A stretch of DNA of 64,000 bases, taken from RHKX01 sp963826475. GTDB taxonomy: Bacteria; Actinomycetota; Thermoleophilia; Solirubrobacterales; 70-9. Shown here piece by piece: positions 49,031 through 57,193 of the stretch (position 1 is the first letter of the stretch; every line of letters starts with the position of its first letter). Location of the stretch: the NCBI GenBank assembly GCA_963826475.1, contig CAWGXC010000002.1:62001-126000 (forward strand). Reading direction: 5' to 3'. The notes beneath the pieces were generated by a model, which worked only from the letters and a program-made list of their open reading frames with translations, was not told where the DNA came from and did no database searches. The position numbers and the translations under genes were made by a program.

Positions 49031-52000
49031 GTGGCCGATTCCGAGCAGCGCGTGGACGGGTTCGAGCGGGCGCTCGCCCACCGCGCAGGACCGGCTCTGG
49101 TGCTCGGCACGGCGGGGTCTGGGCGGACCGAGTTGATCGCGCGGCGCGTCGCCGCGCTCGCCGACGAGGGGGTCGCGGTCGAGCAGATCGCCGTGATCAC
49201 GCAGAGCGCGGCCAACCAGGCCGTCCTGAGGGAGCGGATCGCCGCCCAGCTGTCGGGCTCGTTCGAGGAGCTTTGGGTCGAGACCTGGCCGGGCTTCGCC
49301 GAGCGCATGCTCCGCGACTATGCGCTGGAGGCCGGAATCGATCCGTTCTTCGAGCCGGCCGCGCCCGCCGACCGCCTCGCCCTCCTGCTCGATCACCTCG
49401 ACGAGCTACCCCTGCGCCGCCACGAGATCCGCGGCAACCCGGCCGGGTTGCTGGCCCGCCTGCTCGAGCGCATCGACGTCCTCAAGGCCGAGGGGATCGG
49501 CCCCGGTGACCTCCGTGACCGCGCCCGGGCCGCGGAGCGAGGCGCGACCGGCCGCGTCGCCCGCGAGCAGGCGCTGAGAGAGATCGAGTTCAGCGAGATC
49601 TATGACCGCCACGACGCGCTCATGCTCGGCCTGGGCGTCCTCGACGAGAACGAGATGGTCCTCGAGCTCGGCCGGTTGTTGACGACGCACTCCGATCTCT
49701 CCGAAGCGCTCTCCCGGCGCTTCGGGTGGCTGCTCGTCGACGAGCTCGAGGACGCCGGCCGCCCCCGGGTGGCGGCCATGCCGCTGATCGCCGCGCATGG
49801 GAACGTCCTCGCCACCTGCGATCCGGAGCAGGCGCTGAAGGCCCACCGGGCATACGGAGAGGCCGCCGCCGCCGGATTCAGGCGGGAGTTCCCTGGCGCT
49901 GAGATCTTCCACTTGGACCAGAGCCGGCGCTCGACCGGGGCACTCAGCGTGGCCGTCTCGACGGCGGCGAGGCTCGTCCCCGGTTCCTATCGCGACGGCG
50001 TCACCGACGCCCCGGGGCCGACCGCGGAGCCCGGCGGCGACGCGGTGCGCTTCTGGCGCTGCGCGAACGAGCGAGCGCAGGCGCAGGCGGTGGCGCGGGA
50101 GGTCGAGCAGCTGCTCGCTGGTGGAGGCCACCGGCCCGCCGACATCTGCGTGCTCGCCGGCTCGACCGGGCGCTCCGGCCGGCTCGTCGCCGCAGCCCTC
50201 GAGGAACGCAGCATCCCCTTTCGCAGCGCCGGTTCGGCTGCCTTCTTCGGCCGGCCCGAGATCCGCGACACGATCGCCTGGCTGCGGGCGATCGCCGATC
50301 CGAATGACTCCGCCGCGGTCGTCAGGGCGCTGACGCGCCCGCCCGTCGAGCTGCGCTCGGTCGACCTCGCCCGCTGCACGACGATCGCGCGCCGGCGCAA
50401 GCTCGACATGGTCTCGGCCCTGGAGGCGGCGCTCGAGAGCCCGCAGCTGCCGCCGCCGTCTCGCGACCGCCTGCGCGCCTTCCTGAAGCTGTACCGCGCC
50501 GCCTCCGCGGCCTTCGACGGCCTGCGCGCGGACGTCTTCGTCCGCCGGCTGATCGAGCGGATCGGCTTTCGCCGCCACGGGCTCTTCGCCGCCAGCCCGG
50601 AGACGGCGGAGCGCCTGGTCAACCTCTCGCGCCTCGCCGATCTTGCGGCGGGTTGGACGCGCCGTCGCCCCGACGGCTCCACCCGCGACTTCGTCCGCTA
50701 TCTCGCCGCGGTCGCCGAGGCCGGCCAGCGCTTCAGCCGGCCGGCGGAGCCGCCGCCGCGGGATGCCGTCCTCGTCGCCGAGCCCGATCAGGTCAAGGGG
50801 ATGCAGTTCGAGCGCGTGTATCTGCTCGGGCTCGATCGGGGAGCGCTGCGGTGGGGCGCCGAGCGTGCCGAGTGGATCCCCGACGGCCTTGCCGAGGAGG
50901 GGCTCCCACCGGCCCGCGACATGGCGGCCGCGCTTCGTGCCCGCCGCGCCTACGTCGCGATCAGCCGCGCGTGCGAGGGCGTCGTCCTCTCATATCCCGA
51001 GCAGGCCCATGGGGTCGCCTCGGGCGTGTCGGCGGTCTACGAGGAAACGCGCGCCGCGCTCAAAGCTCCGGAGGAGAGGCACGAGGAGGAGCTCTTCGGC
51101 CCGGCCGAGGGGCTGCACTCGACGTACCGCTCGCTCCGGGACGACGTTCTCGAGGCATCGTGGCGGGCGGGGGCAGCACTGAGCGAGATGCGCCTCGACA
51201 CCGCCGAGGACGTCAACCGCGCGGTCGCCCGCTTCCTCGAGCTGCTCAAGCTCGCGGCGTTGATCCAGCGACCGGGTGGCGAGTCGACGCGAGACTCTCT
51301 GGCGGGGCTCAACGAGCTGCTCGGGAGGATCGCGACGCCCGAGCAACTCGCCGAGCTGCAGGCCTCCTCGCTCGACTCCTACGTGCTCGACGAGGGCCGC
51401 GATCAGGACCGGCGCTCCCAGCAGCTCGCCAGTCGCGGCGAGCCGGGCCTGGAGGCGTTCCTGCCGCGCCGTGGCGGCGGCCTCGGGCTGTCGGCGTCCG
51501 ACGTCGACCTCTACCGGACGTGCCCGCTGAAGTACAAGTTCGCTCGCGTCTTCGCGATCCCCCAGGAGCCGACGATCAACCAGCGCTTCGGGATCCTCGT
51601 GCACAACGTCCTCGACCGCTACCACTCCGAGGAGATGCGCGGCTTCGGCGGGTCCGACGAAATGGAGGCCGGCGACGGTGGCCTCGATCGCCTGCTCGGG
51701 CTGTTCGAGGCGGGGTGGCGGCGAACCGGCTTCGGCTTCTCAGACGACGAGATGCAGTACCGCGACCGTGCCGTCGCGGCGCTGGCCCGCTACCACGAGC
51801 GCCATACGCTCGGCGCCGCGCGGCCGGTCTGGCTCGAGCGGCGCTTCTCCTTCAAGATCGGCGATCACACGATCGGCGGGCGCGTCGACCGCGTCGACCG
51901 CCATCCCGACGGCAGCTATGAGCTGATCGACTACAAGACCGGCGCGCCACGAAAGGCCTCCGAGCTCACCGACGACGTCCAGATCGCGCTTTACCGGATC

Positions 52001-52228
52001 GCCGCCCGCGACGCCTGGGACATCGAGGCCGCCGACGGCTCCTACTGGTACGTGCTCGACGATGAGAAGGTCCCGGCGGGCGGGGAGCCGGATGCGATCG
52101 AACGCGTCGAGCGCACGGTCCTCGAGGTGGCTGCCGGCATCGCCGGTCAGGACTTCGAGCCGCGACCCGACTTCCAGACCTGTTCCTGGTGCGATTACCG
52201 GCTCATCTGCCCCGCCTCGGAAGCGTGA
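49031..52228 (+). CDS. RecB/AddB-like UvrD-family helicase-nuclease with degenerate motor motifs
   Basis: 1065 residues with a GTG start. The layout is a UvrD-type helicase followed by a PD-(D/E)XK nuclease. Walker A reads GTAGSGRTELI: Arg32 replaces the catalytic Lys (codon CGG). Motif II reads LLVDELEDAG rather than DEFQDT. Motif VI is AYVAISRACEG. The nuclease is intact: IGGRVDRVDRHPDG then YELIDYKTG (D..D-x-K). Cysteines at YRTCPLKYKF and CSWCDYRLIC form the iron-staple Fe-S site of AddB/RecB nucleases. It is probably a subunit of a double-strand-break end-processing complex; the partner helicase is not in the window. Confidence 0.85.
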   Translation: MADSEQRVDGFERALAHRAGPALVLGTAGSGRTELIARRVAALADEGVAVEQIAVITQSAANQAVLRERIAAQLSGSFEELWVETWPGFAERMLRDYALEAGIDPFFEPAAPADRLALLLDHLDELPLRRHEIRGNPAGLLARLLERIDVLKAEGIGPGDLRDRARAAERGATGRVAREQALREIEFSEIYDRHDALMLGLGVLDENEMVLELGRLLTTHSDLSEALSRRFGWLLVDELEDAGRPRVAAMPLIAAHGNVLATCDPEQALKAHRAYGEAAAAGFRREFPGAEIFHLDQSRRSTGALSVAVSTAARLVPGSYRDGVTDAPGPTAEPGGDAVRFWRCANERAQAQAVAREVEQLLAGGGHRPADICVLAGSTGRSGRLVAAALEERSIPFRSAGSAAFFGRPEIRDTIAWLRAIADPNDSAAVVRALTRPPVELRSVDLARCTTIARRRKLDMVSALEAALESPQLPPPSRDRLRAFLKLYRAASAAFDGLRADVFVRRLIERIGFRRHGLFAASPETAERLVNLSRLADLAAGWTRRRPDGSTRDFVRYLAAVAEAGQRFSRPAEPPPRDAVLVAEPDQVKGMQFERVYLLGLDRGALRWGAERAEWIPDGLAEEGLPPARDMAAALRARRAYVAISRACEGVVLSYPEQAHGVASGVSAVYEETRAALKAPEERHEEELFGPAEGLHSTYRSLRDDVLEASWRAGAALSEMRLDTAEDVNRAVARFLELLKLAALIQRPGGESTRDSLAGLNELLGRIATPEQLAELQASSLDSYVLDEGRDQDRRSQQLASRGEPGLEAFLPRRGGGLGLSASDVDLYRTCPLKYKFARVFAIPQEPTINQRFGILVHNVLDRYHSEEMRGFGGSDEMEAGDGGLDRLLGLFEAGWRRTGFGFSDDEMQYRDRAVAALARYHERHTLGAARPVWLERRFSFKIGDHTIGGRVDRVDRHPDGSYELIDYKTGAPRKASELTDDVQIALYRIAARDAWDIEAADGSYWYVLDDEKVPAGGEPDAIERVERTVLEVAAGIAGQDFEPRPDFQTCSWCDYRLICPASEA

Positions 52229-52304
52229 CCGCTGCTAATTTCTCGCCCTTCTGGACCTCAACGCCGCGCTCGGAGTGCGGCCGAATTAAGGGCGCAGCCT
52301 CGCG

Positions 52305-52501
52305 ATGGACGTCAAGGTAAGCCACAAGGGAGTGCCCAAGAAGATCACCGAGATCCGCGGCGTCGACCTCCCCGCGACGTGCGAGAAGTCAGGTCCGGGG
52401 GCCAAGCTGAACGCGCGGGTCCGGAGAACTGCTCCACCGGCCCGCTCAAGTACAAGGTGAAGGCGGGCGCCGACGACGTGGTGGTCCCGCAGGCCGCCTG
52501 A
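52305..52501 (+). pseudogene. Frameshifted remnant of a secreted-protein gene
   Basis: An ATG frame gives KVSHKGVPKKITEIRGVDLP and ATCEKSGPGAKLNAR, which looks like coding sequence from a secreted actinobacterial protein. After about codon 38 the sensible frame switches to ENCSTGPLKYKVKAGADDVV, ending at TGA 52499-52501. A stop lies just upstream in the first frame, and there is no signal peptide. Best explained by internal deletion plus frameshift in a decaying gene. The family was not identified with certainty. Confidence 0.6.
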
Positions 52502-52524
52502 GCCCGGCGGGGGGTCGAGTCGAA

Positions 52525-52559
52525 TCGCGGGGCCGTGAGCAATGGCTCCGGCCCCGCGA
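52525..52559. terminator. Bidirectional hairpin terminator
   Basis: A perfect 10-base stem (TCGCGGGGCC / GGCCCCGCGA) around a 15-nt loop that can extend the stem (GGAGCC with GGCTCC-like pairing). It lies between the pseudogene and the convergent secreted-protein gene. Confidence 0.6.
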
Positions 52560-52565
52560 CGACTT

Positions 52566-53279
52566 TCAGCTGCAGCGGACCAGGCCGACGCCGCCGTCGG
52601 CCTCGGTGATCACCCCGACTCCGGGGGCGTAGGTCTTGAACTCGATCTCGGCCGGGTTCGGCGTCGTGGCGTGCTCGCGGATCTTGACCACGTTGCCGTA
52701 CGTGTGGCCGCGGACGGTCCGGTGGCCGTTCGTCGCGATGATTCGATCCGTTTCGACGGCCACCCCCGGCGCATTCTCCGACTTGAAGGTCCGGCCGACG
52801 CTTGGTCGCGCGGGCATCAGCAGCCCGGGACGAGCACCATGCCGCCCGGCCAGCCACTGACCCTCATGGCCGACGGAACCGTCGGCGTGGAACTCGTCGA
52901 CGTCCTCGCCGAAGTAGTGCACGCCGCCGCGGCGGTCCTGGGCGAAGTAATCGATGGTGCGCTCGATCACCCGCCCTGCGCCGAGGCCGGTGACCTCGTC
53001 CCGGACCACCGCGGTCTTGACGGGGTGCCCGTTGACCCTGAAGGTACGCGTCCGGCCCGTGAGCACGCGGACGATGCGGAGCGTCTGATCACCGTCGCGG
53101 CCTCGCAGCACGCAACGATGAGAGTCTGAGATGGGCAGATAGCGGTTGGTGATCTTGGCCGAGTCGCTGCCGTAGGGCGAGCTTCCCGCGCGATTGCCGG
53201 CGGTGGCAGTCGTCGTCGCGCATGTCGCAACCAAGGTGGCCGCCGCCGCCGCGATCTGAATCCTTCGCAGTCCTGTCAT
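52566..53279 (-). CDS. Secreted protein of an uncharacterised actinobacterial family
   Basis: 237 residues with a signal peptide (IQIAAAAATLVATCATTTAT). The mature part is beta-rich: ITNRYLPISDSHRCVLRG, then VIERTIDYFAQDRRGGVHYF, GEDVDEFHADGSVGHEGQW and GARPGLLMPARPSVG. I recognise this pattern (YAQD.RG..WYFGED) from many unannotated secreted actinobacterial proteins; function unknown. ATG 53279 is supported by GAGGGAG just upstream. Confidence 0.78.
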   Translation of the reverse strand: MTGLRRIQIAAAAATLVATCATTTATAGNRAGSSPYGSDSAKITNRYLPISDSHRCVLRGRDGDQTLRIVRVLTGRTRTFRVNGHPVKTAVVRDEVTGLGAGRVIERTIDYFAQDRRGGVHYFGEDVDEFHADGSVGHEGQWLAGRHGARPGLLMPARPSVGRTFKSENAPGVAVETDRIIATNGHRTVRGHTYGNVVKIREHATTPNPAEIEFKTYAPGVGVITEADGGVGLVRCS

Positions 53280-53362
53280 CGCTCCCTCTCGATTCGAGGC
53301 CGTGCCGTCGCGGCCCTGTTGCGGCAAGGGTCCCGAACCGAGATGAGAGCCCGATGAGGACG

Positions 53363-54229
53363 CTATTCGCCGCGACGCTGGCGCAGGAAGCGCTGAAAGT
53401 CACGGGCGATCGCATCGCCGGAGGGGACGTCCTCCTGCGTGAAGCCCGCCACCTCGTCCTGCTGCTCCTCGAGCCGCTCGACCATCTCCTTGATCTCCGG
53501 GTTCGCGGCTACCGCTTGGCTGACCTGTGTCTCGAAGGCCACGGCGGCCGCCTCGAGCTCTGCCGCCTCGACGGCGATGCCGATCATTCCCTCGAGCCGG
53601 CGCAGCAGCGCCAGACCGGCCTTCGGATTCGGGACGGCCGCCGCATAGTGAGGGACGGCGGCCCAGAGGCTCGCGGCGGTCAGGCCGCGTTCGCGGCAGA
53701 TGCCGTGGAAGATGCCGAGCACCCCCGTCGGGCCCTCGTAGGAGACGTCCTCGAAGCCGAGCTGCTCGATCATCGCGTCGTCGGTGGCGAGGCCCGTGAT
53801 CGGCACGGGACGAGTGTGGGCGACGTCGGCGATCAGCGAGCCGAACGTGACGACGCTCTCGACGCCGCAGCGCTCGGCGACCTCGAGGACGGCCTCGCAG
53901 AAGCCCCGCCATCGCGTGCTCGGCTCGGTGCCGCTGATCAGCAGCAGGTCGCGCTCGGCGCCGGTGGCCTTGGCGGCGACGATCAGGTTGTCGGGCCATT
54001 CGACCCCCTGCATCTTGCCTTCGACGATCTCGATCGTCGGGCGGTTGGCCTGAAAGTCGAAGAAGTCCTCGGGGTCGATCCTGGCGACGAGCTCCGTCTC
54101 GAGCGACGCGGCGATGGCGCCGATTGCGGTGCTCGCCGCGTTGGCGGCGTCGTTCCAGCCGGAGAACGAGGCGACCAGCACCGGTGCTCTCAGCACCGGG
54201 GGCTCCCGCTCCCAGACGATCGGATCCAT
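53363..54229 (-). CDS. PAC2-family protein
   Basis: 288 residues. Begins LVASFSGWNDAANAASTAIG, the PAC2 entry (FxGWnDAgxA), with FFDFQANRPTIEIVEG and LLLISGTEPSTRWRGFCEAV following, and a C-terminal coiled helix (EIKEMVERLEEQQ). PAC2 proteins are related to proteasome assembly chaperones; the bacterial ones are uncharacterised. No proteasome gene is nearby. TAGGGT (54242-54237) ends 7 nt before the ATG. Confidence 0.88.
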   Translation of the reverse strand: MDPIVWEREPPVLRAPVLVASFSGWNDAANAASTAIGAIAASLETELVARIDPEDFFDFQANRPTIEIVEGKMQGVEWPDNLIVAAKATGAERDLLLISGTEPSTRWRGFCEAVLEVAERCGVESVVTFGSLIADVAHTRPVPITGLATDDAMIEQLGFEDVSYEGPTGVLGIFHGICRERGLTAASLWAAVPHYAAAVPNPKAGLALLRRLEGMIGIAVEAAELEAAAVAFETQVSQAVAANPEIKEMVERLEEQQDEVAGFTQEDVPSGDAIARDFQRFLRQRRGE

Positions 54230-54236
54230 TGATCTC

Positions 54237-54242
54237 ACCCTA
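54237..54242 (-). promoter_or_regulatory. -10 element of the PAC2 gene
   Basis: TAGGGT on the minus strand, 7 nt before ATG 54229. No ribosome binding site is present. Confidence 0.6.
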
Positions 54243-54294
54243 GCGGCGCGCCACCGGGGGGTGGGCCGTCCGGACGCCCTTGGATGATCGAGAG

Positions 54295-55209
54295 ATGCAG
54301 GAGGCAACCGCAGATCCAGCCAGCCGCGGTGCCCCCGAGGGCGTCGCGAGCCTGCAGCCGGGGAAGCCGCTCAGCGGTCGCTTCGCGGTCGTCCGCAAGG
54401 ACCGCCAGCAGTCGAAGGCGGGAACCCCGTACCTGAGCCTGGAGCTCCGCGATCGGACCGGTTCCATCCCAGCTCGGATCTTTCGCGAGGCCGATCAGCT
54501 CGGCGCGCGGTTCGAGCGCGGCGACGCGATCGAGGCGCGCGGGAAGGTCGAGCGCTTCCGCGGCAAGCTCTCCGCCGAGCTGACGACGCTGCGTCGGATC
54601 GAGCCCGGCTCATTCGATCCCGCCGAGTTTCTCCCCTCCGCCTACCGCTCCGTCGAGGAGCTGATGGGCTTCTTCGAGCACCTGACCCGCGAGATCCATG
54701 ACCCGGGGCTGCGCGTCGTGGTGGAGCGCGTCGCCTCGACTCAGCCCGTCGCCACCGGGCTGCACCGTGCGCCGTGCACCAGAAACGGCCACCACGCCTA
54801 CCTAGGCGGCCTGCTCGAGCATTCGGTCGCGGTCGGCACGCTCGTCGGTGAGATCTGTCAGCTCCACCCGAAGCTCGACTCCGACCTGCTGATGGCGGCG
54901 GCGCTGCTGCACGACATCGGCAAGACGAGGGAGTTCACCTACGGGGCCGAGTTCGGGATCAGCGACGAGGGGGCGATGCTCGGTCACCTCGCGATCGGCG
55001 CCGAGATCATCGGCGCGGCGTCGCATGACCTGGAGCCGGCTCGCAAGCTGGCGCTGCTGCACTGCGTGCTCAGCCATCACGGCCCCGAGGCCGCCGGTCG
55101 CTCCCGTGGGTCCGGCAGCGGCTTCTCGTCGCCTGAGGCGCTGGCGCTGGCCCGCCTGAACTCGCTGGAGGCGGGTGTAAAGGGAGCCTTGGAGCACGGG
55201 CTCCGCTAG
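54295..55209 (+). CDS. YhaM-like 3'-5' exoribonuclease, second copy
   Basis: 304 residues. OB-fold region (GTPYLSLELRDRTGSIPARI, then GDAIEARGKVERFRGKL) and HD domain (HHAYLGGLLEHSVAVGTL, the metal site LLHDIGKTREF, and CVLSHHGPEA). It keeps all the HD residues seen in the first copy at 10305-11321, but the two differ widely, so this is old duplication or separate acquisition. GATGAT (54283-54288) ends 6 nt before ATG 54295. Its stop overlaps the convergent ArfB stop by 4 nt. Confidence 0.86.
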   Translation: MQEATADPASRGAPEGVASLQPGKPLSGRFAVVRKDRQQSKAGTPYLSLELRDRTGSIPARIFREADQLGARFERGDAIEARGKVERFRGKLSAELTTLRRIEPGSFDPAEFLPSAYRSVEELMGFFEHLTREIHDPGLRVVVERVASTQPVATGLHRAPCTRNGHHAYLGGLLEHSVAVGTLVGEICQLHPKLDSDLLMAAALLHDIGKTREFTYGAEFGISDEGAMLGHLAIGAEIIGAASHDLEPARKLALLHCVLSHHGPEAAGRSRGSGSGFSSPEALALARLNSLEAGVKGALEHGLR

Positions 55210-55616
55210 TAGTCCGACGGTCGCCGGCGCTGCTGCTTGCGTTGCGACTGCCGGCGCTTCGACTCCAGCCGACGCTCCTTCGCCCCGCGGCTCGGGCGCG
55301 TCGGCCGGCGGCGCTTGGGCGGGACTAGAGCTCCCGCCAGGCGGGAGCGCAGCCGTTCAACGGCGATCGCCCGGTTGCGGGCCTGGCCGCGCGAATCCTG
55401 CGAGACGGCGGTGACGCGCGGTCCGAGCCGCGCGGCGATCCGCTCCTTCTGCGCCGAGGAGAGGCTCGACGATGCGCGCACGTCGAAGACCGCCTCGATG
55501 CGCGAGGCGGTCGTGTTGGCGTGCTGGCCGCCCGGGCCGCCCGAACGGCTCGCGCGGATCTCGATCTCCTCGAAAGGAATCGAGACGCCGTGGCCCACCT
55601 CGAGTCGGTCGCTCAT
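55206..55616 (-). CDS. arfB: ArfB-like peptidyl-tRNA hydrolase (ribosome rescue)
   Basis: 136 residues. The GGQ motif is in SRSGGPGGQHANTTASRIE (Gln31), with the class-I release factor-like domain up to about 100. A long Arg/Lys tail follows (RRPTRPSRGAKERRLESKRR), which in ArfB occupies the empty mRNA channel of stalled ribosomes. It releases nascent chains from non-stop complexes. The start overlaps the stop of the TauE half gene (4 nt), so it is translated from the same mRNA. Confidence 0.9.
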   Translation of the reverse strand: MSDRLEVGHGVSIPFEEIEIRASRSGGPGGQHANTTASRIEAVFDVRASSSLSSAQKERIAARLGPRVTAVSQDSRGQARNRAIAVERLRSRLAGALVPPKRRRPTRPSRGAKERRLESKRRQSQRKQQRRRPSDY

Positions 55617-55993
55617 GCGCCGGAAGCCTGCGAGTTCGCGGCCCGAACGAGCAGCTGCCCGGCGATCAGCAGCGCGAGCCCCGCGAACCCGAGTTGCAGC
55701 GCGCGCTGAGGAAGGACGTTGGCGAGGGCGACTCCAGCGACCACGCCCGGCACCGAGAGCACGCCCATGGTCAAGCCGTCGCGCACGCGCACGTTGCCGT
55801 TGCGGTGCTGGCGCCAGGTGCCGACGATCGCGACCGGGACGATGACCAGCAGCGAGGTCGCCTCGGCCTGGATCTGCGTCGAGTCGAGAAAGATGGCGAG
55901 CGCCGGCACGAAGAGGATCCCGCCGCCGACGCCGAGCAGGCCGCCGACCGCGCCGCCGGCGAGCCCGAATGCGATTGCAAGCGCGACGTCCAT
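55613..55993 (-). CDS. Half-length TauE/SafE membrane protein (second of a pair)
   Basis: 126 residues with four predicted helices. One copy of the TauE repeat motif: GGAVGGLLGVGGGILFVPAL, then EATSLLVIVPVAIVGTWR. Full TauE/SafE (DUF81) sulfite/organosulfonate exporters are about 250 residues and have two such repeats. This protein equals one half and would need the other half gene, which ends 2 nt upstream. Substrate unknown. Confidence 0.82.
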   Translation of the reverse strand: MDVALAIAFGLAGGAVGGLLGVGGGILFVPALAIFLDSTQIQAEATSLLVIVPVAIVGTWRQHRNGNVRVRDGLTMGVLSVPGVVAGVALANVLPQRALQLGFAGLALLIAGQLLVRAANSQASGA

Positions 55994-55995
55994 GA

Positions 55996-56358
55996 TCAGG
56001 GAATGATCAGCTCGGTCGCGACGGCGATCAGCAGGAACGCGAACAACACCGAAACCATCCGCTCCGAGATCCGCTGCTGCAGCGCCACGCCGACGCCCAC
56101 GCCGGCGACGGCGGGAACCGCGAGCAGCGCCGCGTCCCCGAAGTCCACGTTGCCGTAGAGGACCTGCGTCCCGCCCGCGAGGGCTGCGATCACGACGATC
56201 GCGCACAGCGAGGTGGCGGTGGCCTGGCGTTCGCCGTAGCCGAGCCAGAGGAGGAGCAGCGGGACCATGATGCTGCCACCACCGACCCCGAAGAGGCCGC
56301 TGAACGCACCGGCCAGGACCCCGATGGTTGCGAGCCGGATCGTGCGGTTCGCGAGCAC
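55996..56358 (-). CDS. Half-length TauE/SafE membrane protein (first of a pair)
   Basis: 120 residues, GTG start, four predicted helices. Motif LAGAFSGLFGVGGGSIMVPL, then ATATSLCAIVVIAALAGG, is the TauE repeat. Together with the next gene it makes one full transporter's worth of sequence, but the two are separated by a stop and a new ATG. TAGTAT (56371-56366) ends 7 nt before the GTG. It heads the operon TauE-half, TauE-half, arfB. Confidence 0.82.
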   Translation of the reverse strand: MLANRTIRLATIGVLAGAFSGLFGVGGGSIMVPLLLLWLGYGERQATATSLCAIVVIAALAGGTQVLYGNVDFGDAALLAVPAVAGVGVGVALQQRISERMVSVLFAFLLIAVATELIIP

Positions 56359-56364
56359 TGTCGC

Positions 56365-56371
56365 GATACTA
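56365..56371. promoter_or_regulatory. Shared divergent -10 region for TauE half gene and otsB
   Basis: The 7-base GATACTA reads TAGTATC on the other strand. GATACT ends 7 nt before GTG 56378 (+), and TAGTAT ends 7 nt before GTG 56358 (-). Only 19 bp separate the two start codons. Confidence 0.6.
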
Positions 56372-56377
56372 GAACAC

Positions 56378-57193
56378 GTGCAGATCGATCCCGCCAGCGT
56401 TGATCGAACGGAGGCGACGCTGGCGCCCCTGCGCGTGGAGCCCGCCGCGACGGCGATCCTCTGCGACCTCGACGGCACGCTGGCGCCGATCGTCGATCGC
56501 CCCGGCGATGCGGCCATACCGGAGCGGGCTCGCGCGGCGCTGCGGATGATCGCCGGCCGATATGCGCTGACGGCGATCGTCACCGGGCGCCCCGCCGCCG
56601 TCGCCCGCGAGATCGTCGGCCTTCGCGAGCTCACCTATGCCGGCAACCACGGCTACGAGCTGCTCGCGCCCGGCGACGAGGAGGCGCGGCCCGCGCCCGA
56701 GCTGCTCGACGTGGCCGGTGATGCCGCCGCATTCGCCGCACTTCTCGACGACGGCGAATTGGACGCGGCCGGGATCCGCATCGAGGACAAGGGCCCGATC
56801 ATCGCCCTTCACTGGCGCGGAGCAGCGGACGAGAACGCGGCGGAGCAGCTGACGGAGAGCATCGCCTCCGATGCGGTCGCGAATGGTCTCGACGTCCACC
56901 GGGGTCGGAAGGTCCTCGAGCTCCGGCCGCGGGTTCGGCTCGGCAAGGGGACGGCGGTCGCTGCGCTGCTCGCCGAATCGGGCGTCCGCGCGGCGCTCTA
57001 TGCGGGCGACGACCGCACCGACCTCGACGTGTTCGCCGCGCTCGACGGGCTGAGTGCGTCAGGGGGCCTGGAAGCGGCCGTCCGCGTCGGGGTGCGCTCC
57101 GCCGAGGGGCCGGCCGAGATCGTTTCGGAGGCGGACCTGATCGTCGACGGACCCGAGGCGATGCCCGCAATATTGGAACACCTGGCGGGCTGA
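56378..57193 (+). CDS. otsB: Trehalose-6-phosphate phosphatase
   Basis: 271 residues, GTG start. HAD-superfamily motifs: ILCDLDGTLAPI (nucleophile and acid/base Asp), IVTGRPAAVAREI, the OtsB signature YAGNHGYELL, and YAGDDRTDLDVFAAL (motif IV). It releases trehalose from trehalose-6-phosphate in the cytoplasm. No otsA synthase gene is in the window. The stop shares a base with the next ATG. Confidence 0.92.
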   Translation: MQIDPASVDRTEATLAPLRVEPAATAILCDLDGTLAPIVDRPGDAAIPERARAALRMIAGRYALTAIVTGRPAAVAREIVGLRELTYAGNHGYELLAPGDEEARPAPELLDVAGDAAAFAALLDDGELDAAGIRIEDKGPIIALHWRGAADENAAEQLTESIASDAVANGLDVHRGRKVLELRPRVRLGKGTAVAALLAESGVRAALYAGDDRTDLDVFAALDGLSASGGLEAAVRVGVRSAEGPAEIVSEADLIVDGPEAMPAILEHLAG

